A stretch of 64,000 nucleotides of DNA, from contig NZ_WAEL01000004.1 in NCBI RefSeq assembly GCF_011742925.1, forward strand, positions 310,001-374,000, given 5' to 3'. The translations under genes and the position numbers were made by a program. This stretch comes from Fibrivirga algicola. Lineage in GTDB: Bacteria > Bacteroidota > Bacteroidia > Cytophagales > Spirosomataceae. The notes under the pieces were generated by a model that was given only the letters and a program-made list of their open reading frames with translations, had not been told where the DNA came from and did not search any database. Shown here piece after piece: positions 34,535 to 43,276 of the stretch. The first letter of the stretch is position 1, and every line of letters begins with the position of its first letter.

Positions 34535-36601
34535 TCAGGCTAGCTCTATACGGAACAGATGCATAGGCATGATGTACGGATCCAGTTCTATGAAATTCCA
34601 TTCACCGTTCCACGTATACCGGTTTCCAGTGAGCAAATCATGAACGGTGTACGGCTGTTCTGCACCTATACCAAGCTCCCAGATGGGCACCTGAAGCATA
34701 GCGGCACGCCGATTGTAAGCATCCATATTTACCACAACCAGTAACCGATTATCCCCTGTTACTTTCAGGTAAGCCATTAGGTGGTCATCGTCGATGCGGC
34801 AGAAGGTGAGGTTGTTAGTTTGTTGCAGAGCAGCATTATTGCGGCGAATCCGGTTAGTTAGACCAATCAGGTACGTTAACTTATTTGTCCGCTCCCAATC
34901 CCAATGGCGTATTTCGTACTTTTCTGAATTCAAAAATTCTTCCTTGTTTGGTACAGGTACGTGTTCCATCAACTCAAATGATGGGCCGTAGATGCCGTAA
35001 TTAGCCGAAAGAGTAGCCGCTAGGAAATAACGGATCAAGAATTGAGGTTCATGACCCGATTGTAGAATTCCCGGATTGATATCGTGGGTTGTGGGCCAGA
35101 AATTAGGTCGGAAATACTGTTTCATCTCCCCTGCCGTCAACTCGGTCATGTACTGTTGCAATTCAGCCTTTGTAGTCCGCCAGGTGTAGTATGTGTACGA
35201 ATGCGCAAAGCCAACTTTGGCTAGTTGTTGCATCACTTTAGGCTTCGTAAAGGCCTCAGACAGAAATAGCATGTCCGGGTGATGCTTTTTAACTTCAGCG
35301 ATTACCCACTCCCAAAACCCAAACGGCTTCGTGTGTGGGTTGTCGACACGCACAATCCTCACGCCCCAATCAGCCCAAAGGAGTAGTACCCGCTTCAGTT
35401 CAAGCCACAGGTTTTGCCAGTCTGTCGTTTCGAAATTGACCGGATAAATATCCTGGTATTTTTTAGGTGGGTTTTCGGCGTACTGAATAGTACCATCTGG
35501 CCGTTTTTTGAACCAGTCAGGATGCTCTACTGCCCATGGATGATCTGGCGAGCATTGAATGGCCAGGTCCATAGCCAGTTCAATACCATAGATTTTAGCT
35601 TCCGCAATTAACCGTTTGAAGTCGTCGACTGTCCCTAACTCGGCATGAATGGTGTCATGACCACCTTCAGCCGAGCCGATACCGTAGGGCACACCCGGTT
35701 CGCCAGGTAAGCAGGTGACTGAGTTGTTTTTCCCTTTTCGGTGAGCCGTTCCTATTGGATGAATGGGTGGCAGATATAGCACATCGAACCCCATACCGGC
35801 GATGCGAGGCAGGAGTTTTTCTACATCACGAAAGCTACCGTGTAACGGTACGTTGCCAGCCCCTAACTCCTGACTGGCCGAACGCGGAAACAGGCAATAC
35901 CATGTGCTGAAACCAGCTTTTGCCCGGTCCACTTCTACACTCAAGGTATATGGATAACGAGCAGGGTGTTGCCGTTCAGGGTAACGTTGAGCCCACATAA
36001 GGAACTGCTCGCTCTCAGCCAGATGAATAGCCTGCTGGTAAACCTCGCTATTGGTTAGGTCTGCTCCCTCCCGGAAGAGCCTAGCCGCGCGAATTAGCTC
36101 GGCCGCATCATGGGCATTTGCAGTTGGGCCAGCTGCGGCACGGTGAGCCATCCCGTCTACCAGCACCGCACCAGCCAGCAGTTCACTACTTATACGCTGA
36201 CCATCGGCCAGCTTCAATTCTATCTCATGATGCCACGAGGCAACGTGATCGACCCAGGCTTCTATTGTGTACTGATAACGACCAGGCGCTTCGACAGTGA
36301 ACGTTCCAGCCCATCGGTCATTAACCAGCAGTTTCATAGACACTTCCTGCCAGGCTTTTTCTTCGGCACGTCGGTAGAGCAACCGGGCTGCCAGCACATC
36401 ATGACCATCCGAAATGATGTCTGCCTCTACTGGAATAAGATCACCGATAATTGCTTTAATTGGGTATCGTCCAGGCCGATCATACCCCGCTTCAATTTCG
36501 GGCGAAACCCGTTCTATTTGCACACGAGTCTGACCCGATAAGTCGATCAGCGATGGATCAGGTTTAGGTGAAGATTTTGTCGACGATGCTTGTTTTTTCA
36601 T
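34535..36601 (-). CDS. glgE: Alpha-1,4-glucan:maltose-1-phosphate maltosyltransferase (GlgE)
   Basis: A 688-residue GH13_3 enzyme that extends alpha-1,4-glucan from maltose-1-phosphate. An N-terminal beta-sandwich region (IERVSPEIEAGYDRPGRYPIKA) precedes the dimerising helical part and the catalytic barrel. The barrel has FDVLYLPPIHPIG with the GlgE-specific TAHRKGKNN loop, the nucleophile Asp in RIVRVDNPHTKPF, the acid Glu in LFLSEAFT, and FWPTTHDINPGILQ. The length and these segments separate it from ordinary amylases. No trehalose synthase-maltokinase, GlgM or branching enzyme is adjacent, so the maltose-1-phosphate source lies elsewhere. Confidence 0.93.
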   Translation of the reverse strand: MKKQASSTKSSPKPDPSLIDLSGQTRVQIERVSPEIEAGYDRPGRYPIKAIIGDLIPVEADIISDGHDVLAARLLYRRAEEKAWQEVSMKLLVNDRWAGTFTVEAPGRYQYTIEAWVDHVASWHHEIELKLADGQRISSELLAGAVLVDGMAHRAAAGPTANAHDAAELIRAARLFREGADLTNSEVYQQAIHLAESEQFLMWAQRYPERQHPARYPYTLSVEVDRAKAGFSTWYCLFPRSASQELGAGNVPLHGSFRDVEKLLPRIAGMGFDVLYLPPIHPIGTAHRKGKNNSVTCLPGEPGVPYGIGSAEGGHDTIHAELGTVDDFKRLIAEAKIYGIELAMDLAIQCSPDHPWAVEHPDWFKKRPDGTIQYAENPPKKYQDIYPVNFETTDWQNLWLELKRVLLLWADWGVRIVRVDNPHTKPFGFWEWVIAEVKKHHPDMLFLSEAFTKPKVMQQLAKVGFAHSYTYYTWRTTKAELQQYMTELTAGEMKQYFRPNFWPTTHDINPGILQSGHEPQFLIRYFLAATLSANYGIYGPSFELMEHVPVPNKEEFLNSEKYEIRHWDWERTNKLTYLIGLTNRIRRNNAALQQTNNLTFCRIDDDHLMAYLKVTGDNRLLVVVNMDAYNRRAAMLQVPIWELGIGAEQPYTVHDLLTGNRYTWNGEWNFIELDPYIMPMHLFRIELA

Positions 36602-36623
36602 AAATGAAGCGACGATTGAGCTA

Positions 36624-36631
36624 CAAAAATA
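36624..36631 (-). promoter_or_regulatory. -7 promoter box of glgE
   Basis: TATTTTTG on the minus strand, 22 nt before the glgE ATG, matches TAnnTTTG. No clear -33 box. Confidence 0.5.
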
Positions 36632-36737
36632 ACCTCCTAGGCCAGAGTTCGGTTTAGGATACGGGCTAATCAGCTAAGTGCAGCATTAAATCATCCCGCT
36701 ATATTCCTATTAAAACTATAGGCTATACTAAGAAAAC

Positions 36738-36780
36738 AATCCCCCGGAATACTATTAAAAAAATAGTATTCTGGGGGATT
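36738..36780. terminator. 19-bp inverted repeat downstream of the 36860-37312 gene
   Basis: Arms 36738-36756 and 36762-36780 with a 5-A loop. The single imperfect pair is G-U as plus-strand RNA and A-C as minus-strand RNA. It lies between the minus-strand unknown gene and the glgE promoter and probably terminates the former. Confidence 0.65.
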
Positions 36781-36859
36781 AGTTCGATTAACTTTTATGG
36801 TTGTAACCGCTTATTTACGTACACATTGTTTAATGCCTACTAAACGGATGCAGCAGGAG

Positions 36860-37312
36860 TTATGCTTTTGGCCGACCAACTTTTCCTGATTTTTCAGCTG
36901 GCTTATTCAATTTTAGCATATAACCAGTCACACCGCCGTCGAAATCGAATGAGTTAACCACGAATGTATATTTCTGGCCAACGTAATCGATACCATTCTT
37001 CTGGAGGATGAACGGCAACGAAATACTATAACTCTTTGCTGCTTTCACAAGCTCAAACGAAGCTGAATCAGATGCAGAAGCTGGAACAAGGTATAGCATT
37101 TTCGCTTTACGCTTCCCTGCCTGAGCGCCAACTTTGAACGCAAGACCGGCTGGGTTTATCCCCAACTGCTCTACACTTTTATTTGGCAGTACCAATTTCC
37201 CCGTCGCAGAGATATACCCTGTTACCGTAACTGGTTTTTTCGACCGCTTTTTCGGTGCGACTTCTTCTGTATTTTCCGATGGGCTAAAAAAGCGAATTTC
37301 TTCTGTCTGCAT
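36860..37312 (-). CDS. Small basic protein of unknown function
   Basis: 150 residues from the ATG at 37312 (MQTEEIRFFSP). A basic patch (APKKRSKKP) is followed by a predicted beta-rich domain starting VTVTGYISATGKLVLPNKSVEQLG, and the protein ends AEKSGKVGRPKA, whose GRP core resembles an AT-hook. There is no signal peptide or membrane segment. The pairing of a basic linker with a GRP tail suggests nucleic-acid binding, but no family is recognised. It sits alone between long AT-rich non-coding regions. Confidence 0.6.
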   Translation of the reverse strand: MQTEEIRFFSPSENTEEVAPKKRSKKPVTVTGYISATGKLVLPNKSVEQLGINPAGLAFKVGAQAGKRKAKMLYLVPASASDSASFELVKAAKSYSISLPFILQKNGIDYVGQKYTFVVNSFDFDGGVTGYMLKLNKPAEKSGKVGRPKA

Positions 37313-37915
37313 AGTATAGGAGTAATAAGTTCTGTGCAAACATACACATTAATTGTAGCCGTCACAGAATTTGGCACAAAAAAGAGTGAGGTGTCTCAAT
37401 AAAAACTAAGCGAAGCTCACAATTATTTTGCATTTCGTAACAGACAAAGCCGCTTCTTTAAGGCTTGCCGATCAGCCAGTGTTCATAAAATAAGCAACTA
37501 TTTATACGTCATTATCTATAGTTAAGTATACTGGCAAATGATATGCCTTCGGCTGTTTTTAGTAGTATGTAGTTTAATTTTAGCTGGTCTACCTCTCAGA
37601 GCCACCTATCCCCTTACAATAGTTTGCACTTGAAGACATTATCTCTTTTTCAATTATTTATCTAATAATCAACGCTTTATAGATACGATTCAACCTTAGA
37701 GAGTAGCTAATTACAAAATTTTATACAATTATTTACGGGAGACTCGCCCACTAAAGGCCGTTACAGTATTCGCGCTACGTGTTAAGCTTATCCACATTGG
37801 AACTTGGTTACTGTTGTTCTTCTACCGCCTCACTATCAGTTTAGGTAAGTACACTAACCCTGGCACTACTTTGTTATAATTAATAGTCATCTGCCTAACC
37901 CACATTACTAACGTT
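37313..37915. other. AT-rich non-coding region, 603 bp
   Basis: No open frame of useful length, no tRNA and no long repeat was seen. The base composition is clearly more AT-rich than the core genes. It separates the divergent unknown gene (minus) from the DUF6766-like gene (plus) and may hold both promoters, although no exact TAnnTTTG was found close to either start. Confidence 0.6.
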
Positions 37916-38575
37916 ATGAAAAAATTAGTCAAAGAAAATGGTCTTTCACTCGCACTAGCGGTCGTTACACTGCTCACATTGATTAGTCAATTAGTTGTTG
38001 GTTGGCATGAGTACAACGATGAACTTGGTGACTTTGGTCGGCATCAGCTTTCCTTTGTTCATTATTTAACCAGCGGCCACTGCATCGAAGCTGTGTTCGA
38101 GAATTGGGAAAGTGAGTTTCTGCAAATGGGTGTTTATGTATTGCTTACGGTTTCTCTATACCAGAAAGGTTCTTCTGAATCGAAAGACCCCGATGAATCA
38201 GAGGAGGTTGATCGTGTTCCTTCAACTGCTCGGAAAGATGCCCCCTGGCCTGTTCAGCGAGGGGGATGGGTGCTTAAACTCTATGAAAACTCGCTAAGCC
38301 TTGCTTTTTTTCTGCTTTTTCTACTTTCTTTTTTCTTACATGCTATTGGCGGAGTGAGGCTGTATAATGAAGAGCAGCTGATGAAAGGAAAAGATAAATT
38401 GTTTACCGTTTGGCAATTCCTTGGCACTACTGAATTTTGGTTTCAGTCATTGCAAAACTGGCAAAGTGAGTTTTTATCAGTACTTGCCATTGTCGTGCTT
38501 TCTATTTTTCTGCGCCAGAAAGGATCTCCAGAGTCTAAGCCTGTTGATGCACCTCATTCTCAAACCGGAGAATGA
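37916..38575 (+). CDS. DUF6766-like membrane protein with internal duplication
   Basis: A 219-residue protein built from two similar halves. Each half has a hydrophobic helix starting LSLA, a His-containing extracellular loop, and then an N-W-x-SEF-L segment leading to a second helix that ends QKGS-x-ESK. These features match the DUF6766 family as I remember it; the function is unknown. The middle linker is acidic then basic (KDPDESEEVDRVP, then TARKDAP). The gene is isolated, in AT-rich DNA. Confidence 0.7.
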   Translation: MKKLVKENGLSLALAVVTLLTLISQLVVGWHEYNDELGDFGRHQLSFVHYLTSGHCIEAVFENWESEFLQMGVYVLLTVSLYQKGSSESKDPDESEEVDRVPSTARKDAPWPVQRGGWVLKLYENSLSLAFFLLFLLSFFLHAIGGVRLYNEEQLMKGKDKLFTVWQFLGTTEFWFQSLQNWQSEFLSVLAIVVLSIFLRQKGSPESKPVDAPHSQTGE

Positions 38576-38697
38576 ATCAGCGCTGCTTCGATAACTTACT
38601 TACTAGCCAACTATTTAAGCTGATTATGTCAGACTACTCATGTTATCGTATGGGTACGTAGATGGGTAGAAACTTTATATTTTACTTTTCATTACGC

Positions 38698-40227
38698 ATG
38701 AAGCAGATCGTACTCTATATAGTGGGGACTCTGGTGCTCACCACCTTACTGGTTTCGTTTCGACCGAAAGTAGGTTTACCTCCAACCAAACCCAAAAACA
38801 TTATTTACATCCTGGCCGACGACCATCGGTATGACTTCATGGGTTTTACAGGTAAGGTGGCGGGTCTATCTACCCCAAACCTTGATCGGCTGGCTCGTGA
38901 AGGGGCTCACGTACGCAATGCGTTTGTTAGTACAGCCCTTTGCTCTCCCAGCCGGGCCAGCATACTAACCGGTCAATACGCACATACCCATAAAGTAGTC
39001 GATAACTTTGCCCCGCAAACACCCGGCCTAAAATTCTTTCCTCAGTACCTGAAGCAAGTGGGGTATAGAACCGCTTTTTTCGGAAAATGGCATATGGGGA
39101 ATTCTGATGATGCGCCTCAACCTGGCTTCGATTACTGGCTCAGTTTCAAAGGGCAAGGCATCTACTATAACCCGACATTCAATATCAACGGCAAACAAGT
39201 AGCCCATGGCGATAGCAGCTATATAACCGATCTGCTGACTGATTACGCCCTGAAGTGGCTCAACTCGCTCAATAAAGACAAGCCATTCTGTATGTACCTG
39301 TCTCACAAGGCTGTGCATGCAGAATTTCAGCCAGCCAGACGGCATCGGGGTGTAAATGCGGCCATGCCAATCAATTATCCGCAGTCGATGTACCTGACGG
39401 CTTCTGACAGCAGCAAGGTTTGGGGGCCAAAACCAGTACTGGGTCCGGAGGCGAAAGCCGTGCCGGTTAATATTGCTGATATGCCTAACTGGGTGAAACA
39501 GCAGCGGTATAGTTGGCATGGAGTAGACTACCTCTACCACGGCGCAATTGGCTTTAATGATTTCTACCGGCAATACTGCGAAACGCTGATGGGTGTCGAC
39601 GATAGCGTAGGGCGCGTACTACAGTGGCTCGACGATAACAATTTGGCTGAAACCACAATGGTCGTGTACATGGGTGACAACGGCTTCAGCTTTGGCGAAC
39701 GCGGTTTAATCGACAAACGACATATGTACGAAGAGTCGATGCGGGTACCCTTACTGGTACGCTGCCCGGCCATCATTAAAGCCAGCACAACCGTCGACCA
39801 GGTGATTCAGAATGTTGACATTGCACCCACTTTTTTGGCTTATGCCGGGCTTTCGAAGCCAGCCCAGATGCAGGGGAATTCGTTTTTACCGCTTCTGAAA
39901 GGTGTAACTGTACCGTGGCGTGACCAGGCGTTTTACGAATACTACTGGGAGGCTGATTTCCCCCAAACGCCCACAATGTTTGGCGTCAGAACGGGACGGT
40001 ATAAGTACATATTCAATCATGGTGTCTGGGATGCCAATGAGTTGTATGATTTACAGACCGACCCGCAGGAAGTAAATAATTTGATTCGAAGCGATGCGCA
40101 CCAGGCGATTGCCAAGGAGTTACGGAATGAGGTGTTCAACTGGCTTGAATCGACCAACGGGCTGCAGATTCCTCTCCATCCTGTTCGGCAAAAGCGCTTT
40201 GACCACCGGTATAAAGGAACATACTGA
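38698..40227 (+). CDS. Sulfatase, exported
   Basis: A 509-residue arylsulfatase-type enzyme starting at the ATG at 38698 (MKQIVLYIVG), with a signal peptide. The metal site ILADDHRYD and the active-site motif LCSPSRASILTG are present; Cys82 is the residue converted to formylglycine, and FFGKWHMGN follows. The C-terminal part ends with TDPQEVNNL, typical of the family. It hydrolyses sulfate esters, probably on a host or algal glycan or lipid. No maturation enzyme or SusCD pair is adjacent. The stop lies 2 bp before a 43-bp perfect palindrome. Confidence 0.92.
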   Translation: MKQIVLYIVGTLVLTTLLVSFRPKVGLPPTKPKNIIYILADDHRYDFMGFTGKVAGLSTPNLDRLAREGAHVRNAFVSTALCSPSRASILTGQYAHTHKVVDNFAPQTPGLKFFPQYLKQVGYRTAFFGKWHMGNSDDAPQPGFDYWLSFKGQGIYYNPTFNINGKQVAHGDSSYITDLLTDYALKWLNSLNKDKPFCMYLSHKAVHAEFQPARRHRGVNAAMPINYPQSMYLTASDSSKVWGPKPVLGPEAKAVPVNIADMPNWVKQQRYSWHGVDYLYHGAIGFNDFYRQYCETLMGVDDSVGRVLQWLDDNNLAETTMVVYMGDNGFSFGERGLIDKRHMYEESMRVPLLVRCPAIIKASTTVDQVIQNVDIAPTFLAYAGLSKPAQMQGNSFLPLLKGVTVPWRDQAFYEYYWEADFPQTPTMFGVRTGRYKYIFNHGVWDANELYDLQTDPQEVNNLIRSDAHQAIAKELRNEVFNWLESTNGLQIPLHPVRQKRFDHRYKGTY

Positions 40228-40229
40228 TG

Positions 40230-40324
40230 GCCGCTGCAATAATCACCGCTGTACCCATTAAAAAAGCCTGTCCAAGATCTAGACAGGCTTTTTTAATGGG
40301 TACAGCGGTGATTATTGCAGCGGC
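40230..40324. terminator. Exceptional 43-bp perfect palindrome between sulfatase and NIPSNAP genes
   Basis: Arms 40230-40272 and 40282-40324 are exact reverse complements with a 9-nt spacer. The inner part AAAAAAGCCTGTC/GACAGGCTTTTTT is an ordinary bidirectional terminator. The pairing then continues another 30 bp outward on each side, taking in the last three codons and stop of the NIPSNAP gene. Perfect identity over this length implies recent origin or active maintenance. Confidence 0.9.
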
Positions 40325-41073
40325 GAATAATCGGTTGGCTTCATATATAGGGATTCAACTTTCACCGTAAGAGGGCCATCTTTTTCTGACTCGGCTTTCA
40401 CTTTTTCCCACTTGGGATCTTTGCGGAATAAATCAAAGTTTGCCTTCCCCTCGGCTTCGCTTGGGTGAGCCAGAATATAGACTAGTTTGGGTTGAACTCC
40501 TTCCTTTTCAGCGGTTACCCAATAAGCAATATTCTCCATGCCATGCTTAGTAAACAGCTTCCGGGTGTGGTCGCGGAAACGGCTAAGCAGGTTGGGCAGT
40601 TTATCGGGTTGAGCCGTGTAGGTACGCAATTCGAAGGTTCGCATGGGCGATTTTTTCTTCAATTTAATCGCAGGCGATAGGTCAGACTCTGTCATGAAAT
40701 ACGAATCGACCTTGCTGACCAGCTTTCCATTCGCTTCTGTTTTTGCTACTACCTCACGCCAAGCTGGATCGGCACCAAAGTGTTTCCAGGATGTGTCTCG
40801 GGCAGCTTTGCTGGGGTAGGCCAGAATATAAACCAGCTCCTGGCGACTCGTATCGGTAGGAGTCCAATAGCCAATGTTCTCCATGCCGTGTTTTTCAAAC
40901 AGCTTGGTTGTATACTGCCGAAACCGGTCGACAATGGCGGCGTATTTCCCTGGGGTTGGGTGATAAACACGTACCTCGTAGTATTTTGAGGACTGTCCGA
41001 GTGCCGCAGAATTAATGCAACAAAGGGCAGCGAGCGAACTGGCAAAAAACAAAGTAAAGCGGAGCTTTTTCAT
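40312..41073 (-). CDS. NIPSNAP-family protein, exported, two domains
   Basis: A 253-residue protein with a signal peptide (MKKLRFTLFFASSLAALCC, ending AALGQ). Two repeated dimeric ferredoxin-like NIPSNAP domains follow: YYEVRVYHPTPGKYAAIVDRF with ELVYILAYPS, and FELRTYTAQPDKLPNLLSRF with KLVYILAHPS. Each contains KHGMENI-x-YW. The family has no settled enzymatic function; such proteins may bind or process small molecules. The C-terminal codons P-L-Q-stop belong to the 43-bp palindrome. Confidence 0.88.
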   Translation of the reverse strand: MKKLRFTLFFASSLAALCCINSAALGQSSKYYEVRVYHPTPGKYAAIVDRFRQYTTKLFEKHGMENIGYWTPTDTSRQELVYILAYPSKAARDTSWKHFGADPAWREVVAKTEANGKLVSKVDSYFMTESDLSPAIKLKKKSPMRTFELRTYTAQPDKLPNLLSRFRDHTRKLFTKHGMENIAYWVTAEKEGVQPKLVYILAHPSEAEGKANFDLFRKDPKWEKVKAESEKDGPLTVKVESLYMKPTDYSPLQ

Positions 41074-41282
41074 GAGTGTATTGTAATGGATTATACTGAC
41101 AAAGGAGACTTTTTTTGAAATTATACTGATACGTGAATAGGCAGGTAACAGGTCAGTGGTCCAGGTACGTTACGGCAACACAGACAGGTTCACTGACGCC
41201 GATCAACAGCCAACTTGGCGTGCTGGCGATTTAATCATCAGCCTTTTCTCCTGAAAATGCTTGTATCGGCGTATGGGGCGGT

Positions 41283-41290
41283 TATTTTTG
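41283..41290 (+). promoter_or_regulatory. Promoter of the alpha-E gene
   Basis: TATTTTTG with a TTG box at 41261-41263, 19 bp upstream, fits the full Bacteroidota promoter pattern (TTG, about 19 bp, TAnnTTTG). It leaves a leader of about 25 nt. Confidence 0.6.
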
Positions 41291-41321
41291 AGGGAACTCA
41301 TACATAGCCCCCGTCAACATT

Positions 41322-42284
41322 ATGCTTAGCCGCGTTGCAAACTCAATATACTGGATGAATCGCTACATTGAACGGGCTGAAAATTATGCCCGGTTTATGA
41401 GCGTGAATTTCAACCTGGCACTGGACCTTCCCCCTAATGTTGTGCCTCAATGGGAGCCTCTGCTGATTGCAACCGCCAACAACTACGGCTTTTATGAGCA
41501 CTACCAGGAGGCTACCCGCGAGAATGTAATTGAGTACATGACGTTCGACAAACGAAACCCAAGTTCGATTGTGTCGAGCCTGAATTTTGCCCGCGAAAAT
41601 GCACGCACGGTCCGTGAGACAATCTCGAAAGAGATGTGGGAAAAGTTAAATGAGTTGTATCATATGGTGCAGGGAACAGGCAATCACGCTGACTGGAGCC
41701 TAAGCCAAACCCAGGATTTTTTCACCGAAATCAGCTACGGTGCACAGTTGTTTTACGGCATCATTGACGCTACGATTACCCGCAATGAAGCCTGGCATTT
41801 CGCCCGTGTGGGACGCTTCACCGAACGCGCCGATAAAACAACACGCTTCCTCGATGTAAAATACTTCACTCTGCTCCCCGCCGACGGTTCTGCCAGCACT
41901 ACGCTTGACTTGGTTATTTGGGCTGCTGTCTTGAAATCGGCATCAGCGTACAATATGTTTCGTCAGCAATACCGAAGCCTCACCCCAGCCAATATTGTCG
42001 AATTCCTGCTATTGGATAAGCTCTTTCCAAGGGCGGCGGCTCACTGTATTCGCCAAGCCGAATTGTCGCTTTACGAAATCTCAGGTACGTCGGTTACGCA
42101 GGGATTTGGCAATGCAGCCGAACGAGCTATCAGCAAACTTCGAAGTGATCTTGAATTCACCGTTGTCGACGATATTTTCAAATCAGGTTTACATGAGTTT
42201 CTCGATAATTTCCAGACACAGACCAACGACATCGGTACGGAAATCTATAAGACTTATTTCGATTTAAAGGCGGTCGAGGCGTAA
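41322..42284 (+). CDS. Alpha-E domain protein (DUF403)
   Basis: A 320-residue all-helical protein opening MLSRVANSIYWMNRYIERAENYARF, which is the signature of the alpha-E family, with FARENARTVRETISKEMWEKLN further on. In many bacteria alpha-E proteins are encoded next to a circularly permuted ATP-grasp ligase and a transglutaminase-like protease, in a proposed peptide-ligation system. None of these partners is seen here: the flanking genes are NIPSNAP and EcsC. It has its own promoter, so the partners are either elsewhere in the genome or the protein works alone. Confidence 0.87.
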   Translation: MLSRVANSIYWMNRYIERAENYARFMSVNFNLALDLPPNVVPQWEPLLIATANNYGFYEHYQEATRENVIEYMTFDKRNPSSIVSSLNFARENARTVRETISKEMWEKLNELYHMVQGTGNHADWSLSQTQDFFTEISYGAQLFYGIIDATITRNEAWHFARVGRFTERADKTTRFLDVKYFTLLPADGSASTTLDLVIWAAVLKSASAYNMFRQQYRSLTPANIVEFLLLDKLFPRAAAHCIRQAELSLYEISGTSVTQGFGNAAERAISKLRSDLEFTVVDDIFKSGLHEFLDNFQTQTNDIGTEIYKTYFDLKAVEA

Positions 42285-42295
42285 CCCAGATTAAC

Positions 42296-42366
42296 GACTG
42301 GTTATCAATTGTCAGCGTTTCGCAGGTACGTTCTCTGGCGCATCTGTGGGGGGTTGATAACCAGTC
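42296..42366. repeat. 13-bp inverted repeat between the alpha-E and EcsC genes
   Basis: GACTGGTTATCAA (42296-42308) and its exact reverse complement (42354-42366). The right arm overlaps the EcsC gene stop codon. The 45-nt loop contains one GGTACGT motif. No T-tract; a weak bidirectional terminator or cruciform. Confidence 0.55.
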
Positions 42367-43102
42367 ATTGATCCGCAAAACGACGCATTCGATAGGCCAT
42401 AATAGCCACGTCTCCCAGTTCATTGAGAAGTCGCCAATTAGCTACTACACCCACAACAGCGCCAATACCAGGTACCAACTGGAGCATTTTGGCGAGGTCG
42501 ATATAGTCGCGGTACTCCTGCTGAAACGTCAGCCAATCAAATTCGTTAATATCTTCGGGTAAGGCTTGCGCATGGGCTGTCCAGTTTTCAAGTTGAGCGA
42601 ATATTGCTTGTCGCCTGCTTTGGCTTGAAAAAGCCAGTTGGAACACGTGCAGTACATACAGGCGCTCCCGATAATCTGATACGTCATACCCGTAGAGGGC
42701 GGCAATGTCGTAGAGCATTTTCATTTTCAAACTGAGCAGCAAGGGAAAATCGGCTAGACCTACCAGCAACCCGGCAGCGCCGGTCAGGCCACCTTCAGCC
42801 GCCCCAACACGCTTATACCACGCAATTCGATTATGTACCGCTGCCTCCCGCTGATCGAGCGGTTGATCTCTCACTACCTTCGGAGCCGTGTATTCAGATC
42901 CCAGCAGTACCGCCCTAGTCATGTGTTTGATCGCGCCCGTAATAACAGCGTGGACCTTATCAGGAATCAACCGGTTCATTTTTGTTTGAAACAACTTCGC
43001 CATCCGATTTGCCAGCGATGGGTTCCGGCGCATCTCCTCGGCCCAACGGAGTAGTTCCTCTCGAGCGCTTTGCTCATATGGCGACATCAAATTTGTGTAC
43101 AT
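42365..43102 (-). CDS. EcsC-family protein
   Basis: A 245-residue protein of the EcsC family, named after a Bacillus gene next to an ABC transporter; its biochemical function is unknown. Visible features are a helical N-terminus, then AAEGGLTGAAGLLVGLADFPLLLSLK, a hydrophobic hairpin typical of the family, and VPGIGAVVGVVANWRLLNELG near the C-terminus. There is no signal peptide; the protein is probably membrane-associated. A later start at 43087 (MSPYEQSA) is possible. It is followed by the ABC exporter operon on the other strand, which starts 174 bp away. Confidence 0.85.
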   Translation of the reverse strand: MYTNLMSPYEQSAREELLRWAEEMRRNPSLANRMAKLFQTKMNRLIPDKVHAVITGAIKHMTRAVLLGSEYTAPKVVRDQPLDQREAAVHNRIAWYKRVGAAEGGLTGAAGLLVGLADFPLLLSLKMKMLYDIAALYGYDVSDYRERLYVLHVFQLAFSSQSRRQAIFAQLENWTAHAQALPEDINEFDWLTFQQEYRDYIDLAKMLQLVPGIGAVVGVVANWRLLNELGDVAIMAYRMRRFADQ

Positions 43103-43276
43103 CGGTGTGCAGGGAAACGAAAGAGAAAATGCCTTTCCATTTACTAAATTTACAACATGGGCTTCGCGTGTCTGGCTACAAGCTAAAAAGACAACCCGTA
43201 AAAATTAGTTAAGTTTACGGGTACTAACTAGTTGAACTCATCACGAAGGGTCAATTAAAGTACTTCGTTTTACCAT

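Noticed and set aside
39028-39573. 181-codon open frame on the minus strand
   Set aside because: Antisense to the sulfatase catalytic region, with no domain of its own.
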